A DNA stretch of 52,401 nucleotides from UCB3 sp964415605 (GTDB lineage: Bacteria; Chloroflexota; Anaerolineae; Epilineales; Epilineaceae), in assembly GCA_964415605.1 (NCBI GenBank), contig CAYQBA010000005.1, positions 1 to 52,401 on the forward strand. Direction: 5' to 3'. The notes below the pieces were generated by a model. That model had not been told where the DNA came from and did not search any database. It worked only from the letters and a program-made list of their open reading frames with translations. Shown one piece after another: positions 1 through 8,141 of this stretch; the first letter of the stretch is position 1, and each line of letters opens with the position of its first letter. A program made the position numbers and the translations under genes.

Positions 1-865
1 CCAACCACCGGGGGCCCGCCGCGTCGGGGCCGAGCGGCCGGATCACGACATCGACCACCGCGCCCGCGACGACGCCGACAGCCACCCACTCCCAGCGCTC
101 GCGGAGCGCGGCCATCGCCAGGGCGTTCATGCCCAGCAGGACGGCGAAGGCGCCGGGCGGCGGGCGATACCGGCGCAGGACAACCGAGATGGCGATCGTG
201 AGGGCCGCGGACTGCAGGATCAGACCGGCCACGCCGAGCGCCGGCCGGAGGATCTCCACGGCCTCGCCGAGCAGGAGTGCCGCCGCGCCGGACGCCGTGA
301 ACGGCGGTACGGGCTCGGGCCAGCGGGTCGTGAAGGGGTGCGCGAATTGGGTGGCGTAGGCGAAGATCCAGCCCACCGCCCATACGCTCGTCGCGGGCGG
401 CCACCACGCCCGCCACCCGAGCGCCGCACCAGCGGGCCAGCGCAGGCCGGCCGCGCGCCAAGGCCCGAGCGCGAGCATGCCGAACGCCACGAACACGACG
501 AGGTGGGGCGGGCTGAGGCTGGCTTCGACGGACCGTTCGACCCCGAACGCCGAATGCCACGCCAGATCGCCCAACCCGCCGGCGGCGAACGCGCCAAGGC
601 CGATTGGAGCCAGCTCGTGGCCCGGGGGCAGCCTTCCATGCCGCGCGCGCCACGCCAGCAGCCACGCCCCGGTCACGGCCAGGCTGCCGTAGAGCGCGGC
701 GTGCCATGGCGTGAAGAAGGTGTCGTCGGCAAGCCCGCGGTTGTGCGCCCAGCCGTCGAGCACGCCCCCGGCGACGAGGCAGGCGATCAGGTGCGCGTAC
801 ACCGCGTCGAAGCGGGCCGCGCCGGCCGGCGCGGCTACCCGATCTTGCTCGTCAGAAACAGCCAC
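1..865 (-). CDS. Multipass membrane protein, C-terminus cut by window edge
   Basis: An open frame of about 288 codons runs off the left edge without a stop. It begins at a GTG (863-865) inside the end of the UbiA gene, overlapping it by 31 bases, so it is the third gene of the radical SAM-UbiA operon. The protein is rich in Trp, Ala and Leu and has several hydrophobic segments. Conserved-looking His motifs sit at or near the membrane segments: DGWAHN, FFTPWHA, GDLAWHSAFGVE and SPPHLV. Similar uncharacterised membrane proteins occur in high-GC Gram-positives and Chloroflexota; I recognise the type but know no function. The repeated membrane-embedded histidines could bind metal or haem, which is speculation. 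The start is uncertain because no strong ribosome site is visible and coupling to the upstream gene is likely. Confidence 0.7.
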   Translation of the reverse strand, partial: MAVSDEQDRVAAPAGAARFDAVYAHLIACLVAGGVLDGWAHNRGLADDTFFTPWHAALYGSLAVTGAWLLAWRARHGRLPPGHELAPIGLGAFAAGGLGDLAWHSAFGVERSVEASLSPPHLVVFVAFGMLALGPWRAAGLRWPAGAALGWRAWWPPATSVWAVGWIFAYATQFAHPFTTRWPEPVPPFTASGAAALLLGEAVEILRPALGVAGLILQSAALTIAISVVLRRYRPPPGAFAVLLGMNALAMAALRERWEWVAVGVVAGAVVDVVIRPLGPDAAGPRWL

Positions 866-1755
866 AACAGCAGCCCCGTGGTCGCCGGATCGAGATCGAG
901 GATGAGCAGGGCGCCGCTGATCCACGCCAGCTTGACGATGGGATACGGCGCATCGAGTGCGACGGTGGCGGCACGGCCGGGCCGGCGGGCCAGAGCTGCC
1001 ACCAGCAGCGCCGCGCACCCCAGCGCCGGCACGACCGCGCGCTGGAGCGCCGGCGCCGACGCGGGGAGCATGGCGCCGGCCGACCACGACCACGCGGCCA
1101 GCCCCGCCGCGAGCAGGCCGATCTCGAGCCGACGGGTGACATCCGCGCCGGCGCGCACGGCGAACGTCCGGTAGCCCGAGGCCCGATCATCGGCAAGATC
1201 GGTGAGCGTGTGGCACAGCTCGCGGGCGCTGAAGGTCAGGCAGGCGCTCGCCAACATCCAGCCGACCGGCCCGGACGTCGCCCTGGTCTCGATGGCCAGG
1301 ATCGCCGGGCCGCCGACCCACAGAACGGCGGCGCCGAGAAACGGGCCGAGCCAGGTCTCCTTGAAGCGCACGCCGAGGCCGCTGTACGCCAGCATCAACC
1401 CCAGGTAGGCGCCGAAGGCCAGCCATGCCTCCGGCCGCCGGTACAGCAGCGCGAAGCTGGCCACGGCCGCGGCCAGGACGGCCCCCAACAGGCGGCGCGC
1501 GACCGCGGGCACGAGGGTTCCGTCGGCCACGGGATTGGGCTTGTGGGGGGGATCCCGCAGGTCGGTGAGGTTGTTGTAGATGTACCCGGCGGTCGTGGCC
1601 AGCACGAACGGCACGACCTGGGCAACCGCGAGGCCGCGCGTCAGGCGCCCGCTCACGACGAGGTGGGCGAACAGCGGCAGGAACACCACCTGGAACCCCG
1701 TGAACGGGAAGTGCCGCAACAGCCGCCGCAGGCCGCCGGGTCGCCCGGTGCTCAT
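835..1755 (-). CDS. UbiA-family prenyltransferase
   Basis: A 306-residue integral membrane protein of the UbiA superfamily, which transfers a polyprenyl group to an aromatic or other acceptor within the membrane. The first Asp-rich site is visible as NNLTDLRD near residue 60, followed by a PHKPNP stretch. The second is DLADDRASGYRT in the C-terminal half. Eight or nine hydrophobic helices fill the rest, which is the usual length and layout. The ATG overlaps the stop of the radical SAM gene by four bases (ATGA), so the two are probably translated together. The acceptor cannot be read from the sequence. The pairing with a radical SAM enzyme suggests lipid, quinone or prenylated-metabolite synthesis rather than a standard ubiquinone or haem O pathway; no other pathway genes are present. 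Confidence 0.9.
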   Translation of the reverse strand: MSTGRPGGLRRLLRHFPFTGFQVVFLPLFAHLVVSGRLTRGLAVAQVVPFVLATTAGYIYNNLTDLRDPPHKPNPVADGTLVPAVARRLLGAVLAAAVASFALLYRRPEAWLAFGAYLGLMLAYSGLGVRFKETWLGPFLGAAVLWVGGPAILAIETRATSGPVGWMLASACLTFSARELCHTLTDLADDRASGYRTFAVRAGADVTRRLEIGLLAAGLAAWSWSAGAMLPASAPALQRAVVPALGCAALLVAALARRPGRAATVALDAPYPIVKLAWISGALLILDLDPATTGLLLWLFLTSKIG

Positions 1756-2756
1756 GCGTCGAGCACGGCCAACGGGATGAACGCGTCATGCGCGGCGGCC
1801 GGCCGCCGCGGCATCCCGGTGCGGGCGGGGCACCACGGGCGGCGATCGCCAAGGACCGTGGCGTTGTAGCGCAGGTACGCCGCGCGAATCTCGGCCGGCG
1901 ACGCCGAAAGGCCGTCGATGATCTCGAGCTCGGCGCCGCCGGGCACGGCACCGCAGAAGCGTATCCGGCCGGCGCTGGTGATGTACATGTAGAGGTTGGA
2001 CAGCTGCGGGCAGGCGACGCTCACGTCGCCCTCGAACTCCGGGTCGTAGGCCAGGGTGTGCGCGTACCCCAGCGCCCGGGCGGCGGCCTGGCAGCGGGTG
2101 AAGATCTCGCGCGCCTCCAGGTTGCGGCGCCACCGGTTGCCGCGGCCCGTGGCCTCCCAGATGCGCAGCCGATCGACCCCGAGATCGCTCGCCTCGGCGA
2201 AGATCTCGGGGATGGCGTCGAGGTTGTAGCGCCCGACCACCGTCGTGGTGGTGATCTCGATGCCGGCGGACCGCAGATGAGCCACGGCTGCGCGCTGCTG
2301 GGCAAACGAGCCCTTGACGCCGTGGACGGCGTCGTGGAAGCGGCTGCCCTGGAAGTTCAGCTGCACCTGGCGCACGTGGTGGTCGGCCATGAATCGCGCG
2401 AGGTCCGCGTCGATGTGCTCGCCGTGCGACGCGACGTGGATGAGGAAGCCGTGCGCGTCCGTCGCCTCGACGATGGCGCGGAAGTCGGGGTGCTCGGTCG
2501 GCTCGCCGCCGGCCAGCGTTACCTGCAAGATGTCGAGCGCGGCGAGGTTGTCGAGCAGGCGTCGGAAGTCCGCCGGCGGCATTCGCCGGTCGAGGGCGGC
2601 GTCGAAGCCGCCGTAGCACCACGCACACCGGTGCGAGCACGCGTCGGTGATCACGACATACGCCCAGCACGGCATGGACTGGGGATCCTCGGACTGTCGC
2701 CGCACCTTCTCGAGCGCGGAGTACCGCGAACGACGCGAGAACGCGATCATGCACAT
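1752..2756 (-). CDS. Radical SAM enzyme with probable auxiliary cluster
   Basis: A 334-residue radical SAM protein. The cluster-binding CX3CX2C is TDACSHRCAWCYGG (Cys40, 44 and 47), and a SAM-binding GGEPTEHP motif follows near residue 85. The C-terminal third carries further Cys in ACPQLSN, RFCGAV and RPWCPAR, as in SPASM/twitch-type proteins that hold an extra iron-sulfur cluster. I chose the ATG at 2754-2756 because a GGGAGG ribosome site (2762-2767) lies just upstream; an upstream in-frame ATG has none. It is first in an operon with UbiA and a membrane protein. The substrate is unknown; a prenylated or membrane-bound product is plausible from the neighbours. A MITE-like insertion starts at 2776, only nine bases beyond the ribosome site, so the ancestral promoter may have been displaced. 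Confidence 0.88.
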   Translation of the reverse strand: MCMIAFSRRSRYSALEKVRRQSEDPQSMPCWAYVVITDACSHRCAWCYGGFDAALDRRMPPADFRRLLDNLAALDILQVTLAGGEPTEHPDFRAIVEATDAHGFLIHVASHGEHIDADLARFMADHHVRQVQLNFQGSRFHDAVHGVKGSFAQQRAAVAHLRSAGIEITTTTVVGRYNLDAIPEIFAEASDLGVDRLRIWEATGRGNRWRRNLEAREIFTRCQAAARALGYAHTLAYDPEFEGDVSVACPQLSNLYMYITSAGRIRFCGAVPGGAELEIIDGLSASPAEIRAAYLRYNATVLGDRRPWCPARTGMPRRPAAAHDAFIPLAVLDA

Positions 2757-2775
2757 CGAAGCCTCCCATGGTGAG

Positions 2776-2980
2776 CTGTGCATTACGCAGGTTTTTCTGG
2801 TGGGGTCGCCATCGCCCTTACCCTGGCTTGCGGTTTGCGCCCTGAAGGGGCAGTTTCATGCTAGCCCGGGGCAACGCCCCGGGAACGATGGTCGACTGAG
2901 ATTGACGCTGCCCCTTCGGGGCGCAAACAGCAATCGGCGCCAACGCTTGCCCCCAGCCCAGAAACCTGCGTAATGCACAG
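2776..2980. mobile_element. MITE-like non-autonomous element, 205 bp
   Basis: Perfect 19-bp terminal inverted repeats, CTGTGCATTACGCAGGTTT at 2776-2794 and its complement at 2962-2980, bound the element. It is flanked by the 9-bp direct repeat CATGGTGAG (2767-2775 and 2981-2989), the signature of transposition with a staggered cut. Inside, a second near-perfect inverted repeat (2834-2853 with 2908-2927) encloses a GC-rich hairpin containing CCCGGGGCAACGCCCCGGG, so a transcript would fold into one long hairpin. No coding capacity is seen. A 9-bp duplication is typical of IS1 and of IS4-type elements such as IS10 and IS50; the parent transposase is not in the window. Confidence 0.85.
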
Positions 2981-3227
2981 CATGGTGAGGGGGATGCCAT
3001 CGCCGGAAGCGCGCACGGCGACCGTCGATGGGCTTCCCCGGCGATCTCGACGCCCGCCGCACGCCCGGCGGAGTGACGAGCGCTTGGCGCGGCCGGTTGC
3101 ACGGCGGGGACGGGGAGGAGGGCAAGCCGCAGGCCAAGGATCGCGGGGCGGGGGCGAGGGCATGCCGAAGGGCGAGGATCGCGATCCGGCGGCCGCGGGA
3201 TCGTTGCCGTCAACCGGGGCCTCACGC

Positions 3228-3299
3228 TTGACAGGTTCTTGGCGATGGTATAAATTAGGCATGCCTAACTTACTGACAATCACATGCCTAACCAAGGAG
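3228..3299 (+). promoter_or_regulatory. Promoter with DtxR/MntR-like palindromic operator and RBS
   Basis: A TTGACA at 3228-3233 is followed by TATAAATT (TATAAA at 3249-3254 with a 15-bp spacer, or TAAATT at 3251-3256 with 17). The perfect 14-bp palindrome TTAGGCATGCCTAA (3255-3268) overlaps the -10 and start region. Its right half, ATGCCTAAC, is repeated at 3284-3292. The palindrome resembles metal-dependent DtxR/IdeR/MntR operators, whose consensus has TTAGG...CCTAA arms. An AAGGAG ribosome site (3294-3299) precedes the ATG at 3306. Repression by a DtxR-family regulator is inferred; none is encoded in the window. Confidence 0.65.
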
Positions 3300-3305
3300 C
3301 ATCCC

Positions 3306-3902
3306 ATGACCTCCAACCCCGATGCCTTCCGCTGGCTGGCCGCCGTCGCGATCGTGGCCGCCACCGGCGTCAGCACCTACCACCGCCGCCGCGCCGACCG
3401 CGCGGGCGACCGCATCTCGGCGCGAGTCGAGCGCTGGCCCGTGCGCATTCTCACGCGGGGATTCGGCGCCGCGGCGTGGCTGGCGCTGTTCGCCACCATC
3501 CTCGCCCCGGATCGGATGGCGTGGTCGACCGGCGTGCCGCCGCTCGGGCTGCGCTGGCTCGGCGCGGCCGTCGTCGCGGCGGGGCCGCTGCTCTTCCTGT
3601 GGGTCTTCCGCCATCTCGGCGGCAACGTCACCTCGACGGTCGTCACGCGGCGGGACCACACGCTGGTCACGAGCGGGCCGTACCGCTGGGTACGCCATCC
3701 GCTCTACACGGTCGGCGCGCTCTTCATGCTCGGCATGAGCCTGCTGCTCGGGAGCTGGCTGATCCCGATCCTGGCCGCCCCGGCCATGGCCGGCCTGATG
3801 CTCCGGACGCCGGACGAGGAGGCGGGCCTCGTCGCGCGCTTCGGCGACGACTACCGCGCGTACATGGCGCGGACCGGGCGGTACCTGCCGCGGCTGGGGT
3901 GA
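3306..3902 (+). CDS. Isoprenylcysteine carboxyl methyltransferase-like membrane protein
   Basis: A 198-residue membrane protein of the ICMT/phospholipid methyltransferase (PEMT) superfamily. The family signature is clear in the second half: HTLVTSGPYRWVRHPLYT, then a hydrophobic helix, then RTPDEEAGLVARFGDDYRAY and a RYLPRL end, which form the SAM-binding C-terminal region. Three or four further hydrophobic segments precede it. The start is set by AAGGAG six bases upstream; a longer in-frame extension exists but would run through the promoter. In bacteria these enzymes methylate small molecules or lipids, and the substrate here is unknown. The gene stands alone under a metal-regulator-like operator, so expression may respond to iron or manganese. 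Confidence 0.85.
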   Translation: MTSNPDAFRWLAAVAIVAATGVSTYHRRRADRAGDRISARVERWPVRILTRGFGAAAWLALFATILAPDRMAWSTGVPPLGLRWLGAAVVAAGPLLFLWVFRHLGGNVTSTVVTRRDHTLVTSGPYRWVRHPLYTVGALFMLGMSLLLGSWLIPILAAPAMAGLMLRTPDEEAGLVARFGDDYRAYMARTGRYLPRLG

Positions 3903-4158
3903 GGGCCGGCCCGCCCGCGGGATCGTCGCGGTGTCGCGCCGCGCGGCCGGTGTCACCCCGTGCGGTCGAAGGTGCGCCGCATCGTTGCCCCGTATGGCCA
4001 CGGCGGCTTTCAACCAGGGTGCGAAACCCATCGCCACGGGGTGGAGCGCGGACGGCACGCGCGTTGAGGCGCCGGAACAACCCGGTGTCTTGAAGTCGGG
4101 GGCCTTCCGGCCGTAAAGTGCGTGCTGAACTCTGTCCCGATCCCGCTTGGAGGAACGC
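3903..4158. other. Intergenic, possible dispersed repeat
   Basis: No gene is seen. The stretch has short inverted segments, notably CACCCCGTG (3954-3962) with CACGGGGTG (4035-4043), around a GGCTTTCAACC...GGTGCGAAACCC core. The style recalls the palindromic dispersed repeats common between genes in Planctomycetes- and Chloroflexota-type genomes. Only one copy lies in this window, so the repeat call is tentative. Confidence 0.3.
4090..4119 (+). promoter_or_regulatory. Possible promoter of the cupredoxin gene
   Basis: TTGAAG (4090-4095), an 18-bp spacer and TAAAGT (4114-4119) lie 40 bases before the ATG. Both hexamers are imperfect, so this is a weak call. Confidence 0.4.
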
Positions 4159-4629
4159 ATGCGCAACACGACACTTCGCCCGAAGACCGTCACGGCGTTG
4201 GCGGTCTTCGGGCTGGCGCTGGCGGGCCTGGCCGCCTGCTCCCCGTCCGCCGCGGGTCCGACCACGGTCCCGGTCGACCTTGCCGAATACGCCATCCAGC
4301 CGGCGGTGGCCGAGGTCGCGGCCGGATCTGTGACGTTCACCGCCCGCAACATCGGCCCCAACGACCCGCACGAGCTCGTGGTGGTCCGCACCGATCTGGC
4401 CGGCGATGCCCTCCCGACCGGCGCCGACGGGCGGTTCGACGAGGCGGCACCCGGCGTCGAGGTGGTCGGCAAGATCGGCGAGCTGGCCGTCGGCGCCGAG
4501 GGCAGCGCGACCTTCGACCTGCCGGCCGGGCGCTATGTGCTCGTGTGCAACGTCGTCGAGGTTGAAGGCGACGAGGAGGTCGAGGCCCACTACGCCGAGG
4601 GAATGCACACGGCTTTCACCGTCCGGTGA
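4159..4629 (+). CDS. Cupredoxin-like lipoprotein
   Basis: A 156-residue exported protein. The N-terminus MRNTTLRPKT plus a hydrophobic stretch ends in the lipobox LAAC (Cys near residue 27), so it should be anchored to the outer face of the membrane. The mature part fits a single cupredoxin fold. Candidate copper ligands are His in NDPHELVV, Cys in VLVCN, and His with nearby Met in EGMHTAF, the usual His-Cys-His-Met order. Such proteins carry electrons or handle copper. A GGAGG ribosome site (4149-4153) sits six bases before the ATG, while a TTG further upstream overlaps it. The gene lies just before a secreted cytochrome c gene, so the two could share an extracellular electron-transfer role. 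Confidence 0.8.
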   Translation: MRNTTLRPKTVTALAVFGLALAGLAACSPSAAGPTTVPVDLAEYAIQPAVAEVAAGSVTFTARNIGPNDPHELVVVRTDLAGDALPTGADGRFDEAAPGVEVVGKIGELAVGAEGSATFDLPAGRYVLVCNVVEVEGDEEVEAHYAEGMHTAFTVR

Positions 4630-4924
4630 CGGCTTCCGTCCACGGGACGGCGAGGCGCCAGTGGGGCGGTGTCGCCGGCCCGGCGGCGAGCAGGAGGTCG
4701 CGCCCGGCGTCGTGCGTCCGGTAGATGTCGGCGAGGCCGCCGCGATCGCCGTCGGCAGTCGCGGCGGCCTCGCCGCCGCCGGCCTTTGACAGCCGGCCAG
4801 CGGGCGGCTAGATTACCGCCGCGCCGGGCGACCGATCTGGCGCCAGCACGCGGATGAACGGTACCGGGAACACCAACTGGCCGCCTCGCCCGCGGCCGCG
4901 CCGATCACGCCCCTGGAGCTCGCC
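4630..4924 (+). promoter_or_regulatory. Leader with strong sigma70-type promoter (TTGACA 4786-4791, TAGATT 4809-4814)
   Basis: The gene-free stretch begins with a small hairpin (CCGTCC 4636-4641 with GGACGG 4645-4650) that may end the cupredoxin transcript. It then holds a good promoter: TTGACA and TAGATT separated by 17 bases. The cytochrome gene starts about 110 bases further on, after a GGAG ribosome site at 4915-4918. Confidence 0.7.
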
Positions 4925-7744
4925 ATGCCGCACGATTCCTCGACCGGACGACGCCCCTGGCGCCGCCTTGCGGCCGTTGCGGCCGCGGCGGGGGCGCTGG
5001 CGATCGCCGCGACGTGGCCCCGCCTGACGCCCGCCACGGCCGAGGACCCGCCGACGTTCACCAACTTCGAGACCGAGCCGGTGCGCCCGCTGGCGCTGGC
5101 GCCGGACGGGGCGCGGCTGTACGCGGTCAACACGGCGGACGATCGGCTGGAGATCTTCGACGTGACGCCAGCGGGCCTGGCGCGGGCCGGCGAGGTCGCC
5201 GTCGGCCTGCGGCCGGTGGCCGTGGCGCTGCGCGGGACGGGCGAGGCGTGGGTGGTCAACCACCTGTCGGACTCGGTCAGCCGCGTGGACGTGTCGGACC
5301 CCGCGCGGGCGCGGGTGACGGCCACGGTGCGCGTAGGCGACGAGCCGCGCGGCATCGTGGTCGCCGGACCGGGCTTCGACCGTGTGTTCGTCGCCACAGC
5401 CTATCGCGGCGAGGAGCTGACGCCGGGCATCGGCCGCGGCAGCGTGTGGGTGATCGACGCGCGCGACCCGGCGATGGCGCCCCGCGAGGTCCGCCTCTTC
5501 GGGACGAAGGTGCGCGGGCTGGCCGCGAGCCCGGACGGCCGGACGGTGTTCGCGGCGATCTTCCACTCCGGCAACGGGACCACGGTCGTCGGCGAGGAAG
5601 GCGTCGAGGCGGGCGGTGGTCTGCCGCCCGCCCGGCCGGCCAACACGACGGGGCAGACGCCGCCGATCACCGGGCTGATCGTCCGGGAAGGCCTCAACGA
5701 CCATTGGGCCGACGAGACCGGCAAGGACTGGTCCGCGGACGTGCGCTTCTCCTTGCCCGACAAGGACGTCTTCGCCATCGACGCGGCGGCGGCCGATCCA
5801 AGCGTGATCGCCGCCGCCAGCCGGGTGGGGGGAACGCTCTTCAACCTGGCGGTACAGCCGGGCACGGGCGACGTCTGGGTGACCAACACCGACCCCGGCA
5901 CCGAGGTTCGCTTCGAGCCGAACCTGCGCGGGCACGTGGTCAACACACGGGTCACGCGTGTGCCGTTCGGCGCGGGCGGCAGCCTGGCCCAACCCGTGGA
6001 CCTCAACCCGCACATCGACCGCGGCACCACGCCGGGCCCGGTTTCTGAGATCGCCGCCAGCCTGGCGCAGCCGACGGACATCGTGTTCGGGCCGGACGGG
6101 CTGGCGTACGTGGCGGCGTTCGGCAGCCGCAAGGTCGGCGTGCTGAACACCGACGCCGGCGTGGTCAACCGGATCGACGTCGGCTTCGGCCCGGCGGGGC
6201 TGGCCATCGACGACGCACGCCGGCGGCTGTACGTGCTGAACCACCTCGACGCGACGATCTCGGTGGTGGACCTCGCGCGCGGCGCACCGGCCCAGGGGGC
6301 ACCCACGATGGCCACGGTGCCGCTGCGGTTCGATCCGACGCCGGCCGAGATCAAGGCAGGGCGGCCGCTGCTGTACGACGCGGCGCTGACGAGCGGGCAC
6401 GGCGACATGAGCTGCGCGAGCTGCCATGTGTTCGGGGACATGGACCACTTCGCGTGGGACCTCGGCGACCCCACCGGCAAGATGTTGGGCGTGCCGCTGG
6501 CGATCACCCACGACAACTTCCTGCTCAAGCCGCGGCGGTCGCAGTTCCACCCCATGAAGGGGCCGATGACGACGCAGAGCCTGCGCGGCATGGCCGGCAA
6601 CGGGCCGATGCACTGGCGCGGCGACCGGTTCGGCGCGGGCGCGGCGGCGCGCGACGAGCTGGCCGGCTTCAAGCAGTTCAACGGCGCGTTCGTCAGCCTG
6701 AACGGGCGCGGCGAGCCGGTCAGCGACGCGGACATGACGGCCTTCGGGCAGTTCGTCCTGACGATCCGCTACCCGCCCAACCCGACGCAGCCGCTCGATC
6801 GCGCCTATGCGGGCGACGCCAGGGCGGGCTTCGACTTCTTCACCGGACCGGTGCGGGTGGACCAGGGCGTGGCGACGTGCCAGGACTGCCACGCGCTGCC
6901 CACGGGCTCGAACGGCCGCGTCAACTTCGAGGGTGATCAGATCCAGCAGGACTTCAAGGCGGCGCACCTGCGCAACCTCTACGACAAGGTCGGCCGGTTT
7001 GACGTGCCGGGCAACCAGGTCAGCGGCTTCGGGTTCGTCCACAACGGGAGCTTCGACACGCTCGAGACGTTTCTCGAGCTCGACGTGTTCCAGTTCCCTG
7101 GGCGGAACGAGACCGAGCGGGCGCGGCTGCGGCGCCAGGTCGTCGCCTACCTGATGCAGTTCGACACCGGCATGGCGCCGGCGGTGGGGCAGCAGGTGAC
7201 GGTCGGCGCGGCGGTGGCGGCGGCGGACCGGGCGCGGCTGGACGTCGTCGTCGCCCGGGCGCGTGCGGGGGACTGCGACCTGGTCGCGCGCGGGCAGGCG
7301 GACGGGCGGGAGCGCGCGTACCTCCTCGACGGCGCGGCGTTCTGGACGGACCGCGCGGGAGATCCACCGGTGTTGCTCTCGGACCTCGTGGCCCGCGGCG
7401 CGACGCCGGGGGCGGAGGTCACGTTCACGTGCGTCCCGCCGGGCGACGGCACGCGCTCGGCGCTCGACCGCGACGGCGACGGCGCCTTGAACGGCGACGA
7501 GCTCGCGGCGGGCAGCGATCCAGCGGACCCGGCGAGCGTGCCGGGAAGCGTGCCGACGGCGACGGCGGGGGCGACGGTCACGGCGACGGCGACGGAGGTC
7601 CCGCCGACGGAAGTTCCGCCCACTCAGGAAGCGGCGACGGCCACGCGGGAGGCCACGACCGGCCCGCCGACGCCGGACGAGCCGACGCCGACGGTCGGGA
7701 TGCCGCGGTTCCGGGTATGGCTGCCGATCGGGCGGCGGGAGTAG
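4925..7744 (+). CDS. Secreted beta-propeller / di-haem cytochrome c with Thr-Pro stalk
   Basis: A 939-residue exported protein with an N-terminal signal sequence ending near ATAEDPP. Residues 40-450 form a YVTN-type beta-propeller with repeated motifs such as RLYAVNTADDRLEIFDV and LYVLNHLDATISVVDL. Two c-type haem sites follow, CASCH (497-501) and CQDCH (652-656), in a di-haem cytochrome c region of the cytochrome c peroxidase/MauG class or a related one. An EF-hand-like DRDGDGALNGDELAAG near residue 840 follows a C-terminal beta domain. The last 80 residues are Thr/Pro/Ala-rich, like a glycosylated wall stalk, and end in FRVWLPIGRRE. It likely transfers electrons outside the membrane. Whether it reacts with peroxide or another substrate cannot be told. 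It follows a cupredoxin lipoprotein gene but has its own promoter. Confidence 0.88.
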   Translation: MPHDSSTGRRPWRRLAAVAAAAGALAIAATWPRLTPATAEDPPTFTNFETEPVRPLALAPDGARLYAVNTADDRLEIFDVTPAGLARAGEVAVGLRPVAVALRGTGEAWVVNHLSDSVSRVDVSDPARARVTATVRVGDEPRGIVVAGPGFDRVFVATAYRGEELTPGIGRGSVWVIDARDPAMAPREVRLFGTKVRGLAASPDGRTVFAAIFHSGNGTTVVGEEGVEAGGGLPPARPANTTGQTPPITGLIVREGLNDHWADETGKDWSADVRFSLPDKDVFAIDAAAADPSVIAAASRVGGTLFNLAVQPGTGDVWVTNTDPGTEVRFEPNLRGHVVNTRVTRVPFGAGGSLAQPVDLNPHIDRGTTPGPVSEIAASLAQPTDIVFGPDGLAYVAAFGSRKVGVLNTDAGVVNRIDVGFGPAGLAIDDARRRLYVLNHLDATISVVDLARGAPAQGAPTMATVPLRFDPTPAEIKAGRPLLYDAALTSGHGDMSCASCHVFGDMDHFAWDLGDPTGKMLGVPLAITHDNFLLKPRRSQFHPMKGPMTTQSLRGMAGNGPMHWRGDRFGAGAAARDELAGFKQFNGAFVSLNGRGEPVSDADMTAFGQFVLTIRYPPNPTQPLDRAYAGDARAGFDFFTGPVRVDQGVATCQDCHALPTGSNGRVNFEGDQIQQDFKAAHLRNLYDKVGRFDVPGNQVSGFGFVHNGSFDTLETFLELDVFQFPGRNETERARLRRQVVAYLMQFDTGMAPAVGQQVTVGAAVAAADRARLDVVVARARAGDCDLVARGQADGRERAYLLDGAAFWTDRAGDPPVLLSDLVARGATPGAEVTFTCVPPGDGTRSALDRDGDGALNGDELAAGSDPADPASVPGSVPTATAGATVTATATEVPPTEVPPTQEAATATREATTGPPTPDEPTPTVGMPRFRVWLPIGRRE

Positions 7745-8141
7745 TTGGGCCGCGGGCGGCACGCGGGATCGCGGGACGAGACGGGATCACGGGGCAAGTC
7801 GGCGCAAGGACCGACGTAAGGCGATCGGTGCGCGCGGCGTCAACGTTGGGAGTGTGAGAGACGGTGCGGGCGGCTGGCGAGGGATGCCGGCGCGCACAGT
7901 CATCCGGTGCTCCACAGCGTCAACAATCCCCTTGCACCGTTTGCCGGACGATCGGCCCGATTCGGCATGGGATCTGGCCGCGGATCCCTAGGGATTTGGG
8001 GTACGGATCGCCATAGATGTGCGGCACGGACCCCAGGGCCTTGCAGCGAGGCGCCTCGGGGCTGTTCGCTGTTGAATCTTCACACGCCATCGGCGTCGCC
8101 AGCGCCGCGGTGCCGGTCTCTCGTACCTCCCAGCAACATGC
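7745..8141. other. Intergenic between convergent genes, nothing recognised
   Basis: About 400 bases between the ends of two convergent genes. Short direct repeats of GCGGGATC/GGGATC occur near 7765-7795. I see no convincing gene, terminator or RNA. Confidence 0.4.

Noticed and set aside
4808..7762. A 984-codon open frame on the minus strand
   Set aside because: It mirrors the cytochrome gene and is a by-product of high GC; its product is Arg/His/Pro-rich with no domain, while the plus strand has haem motifs and a promoter.
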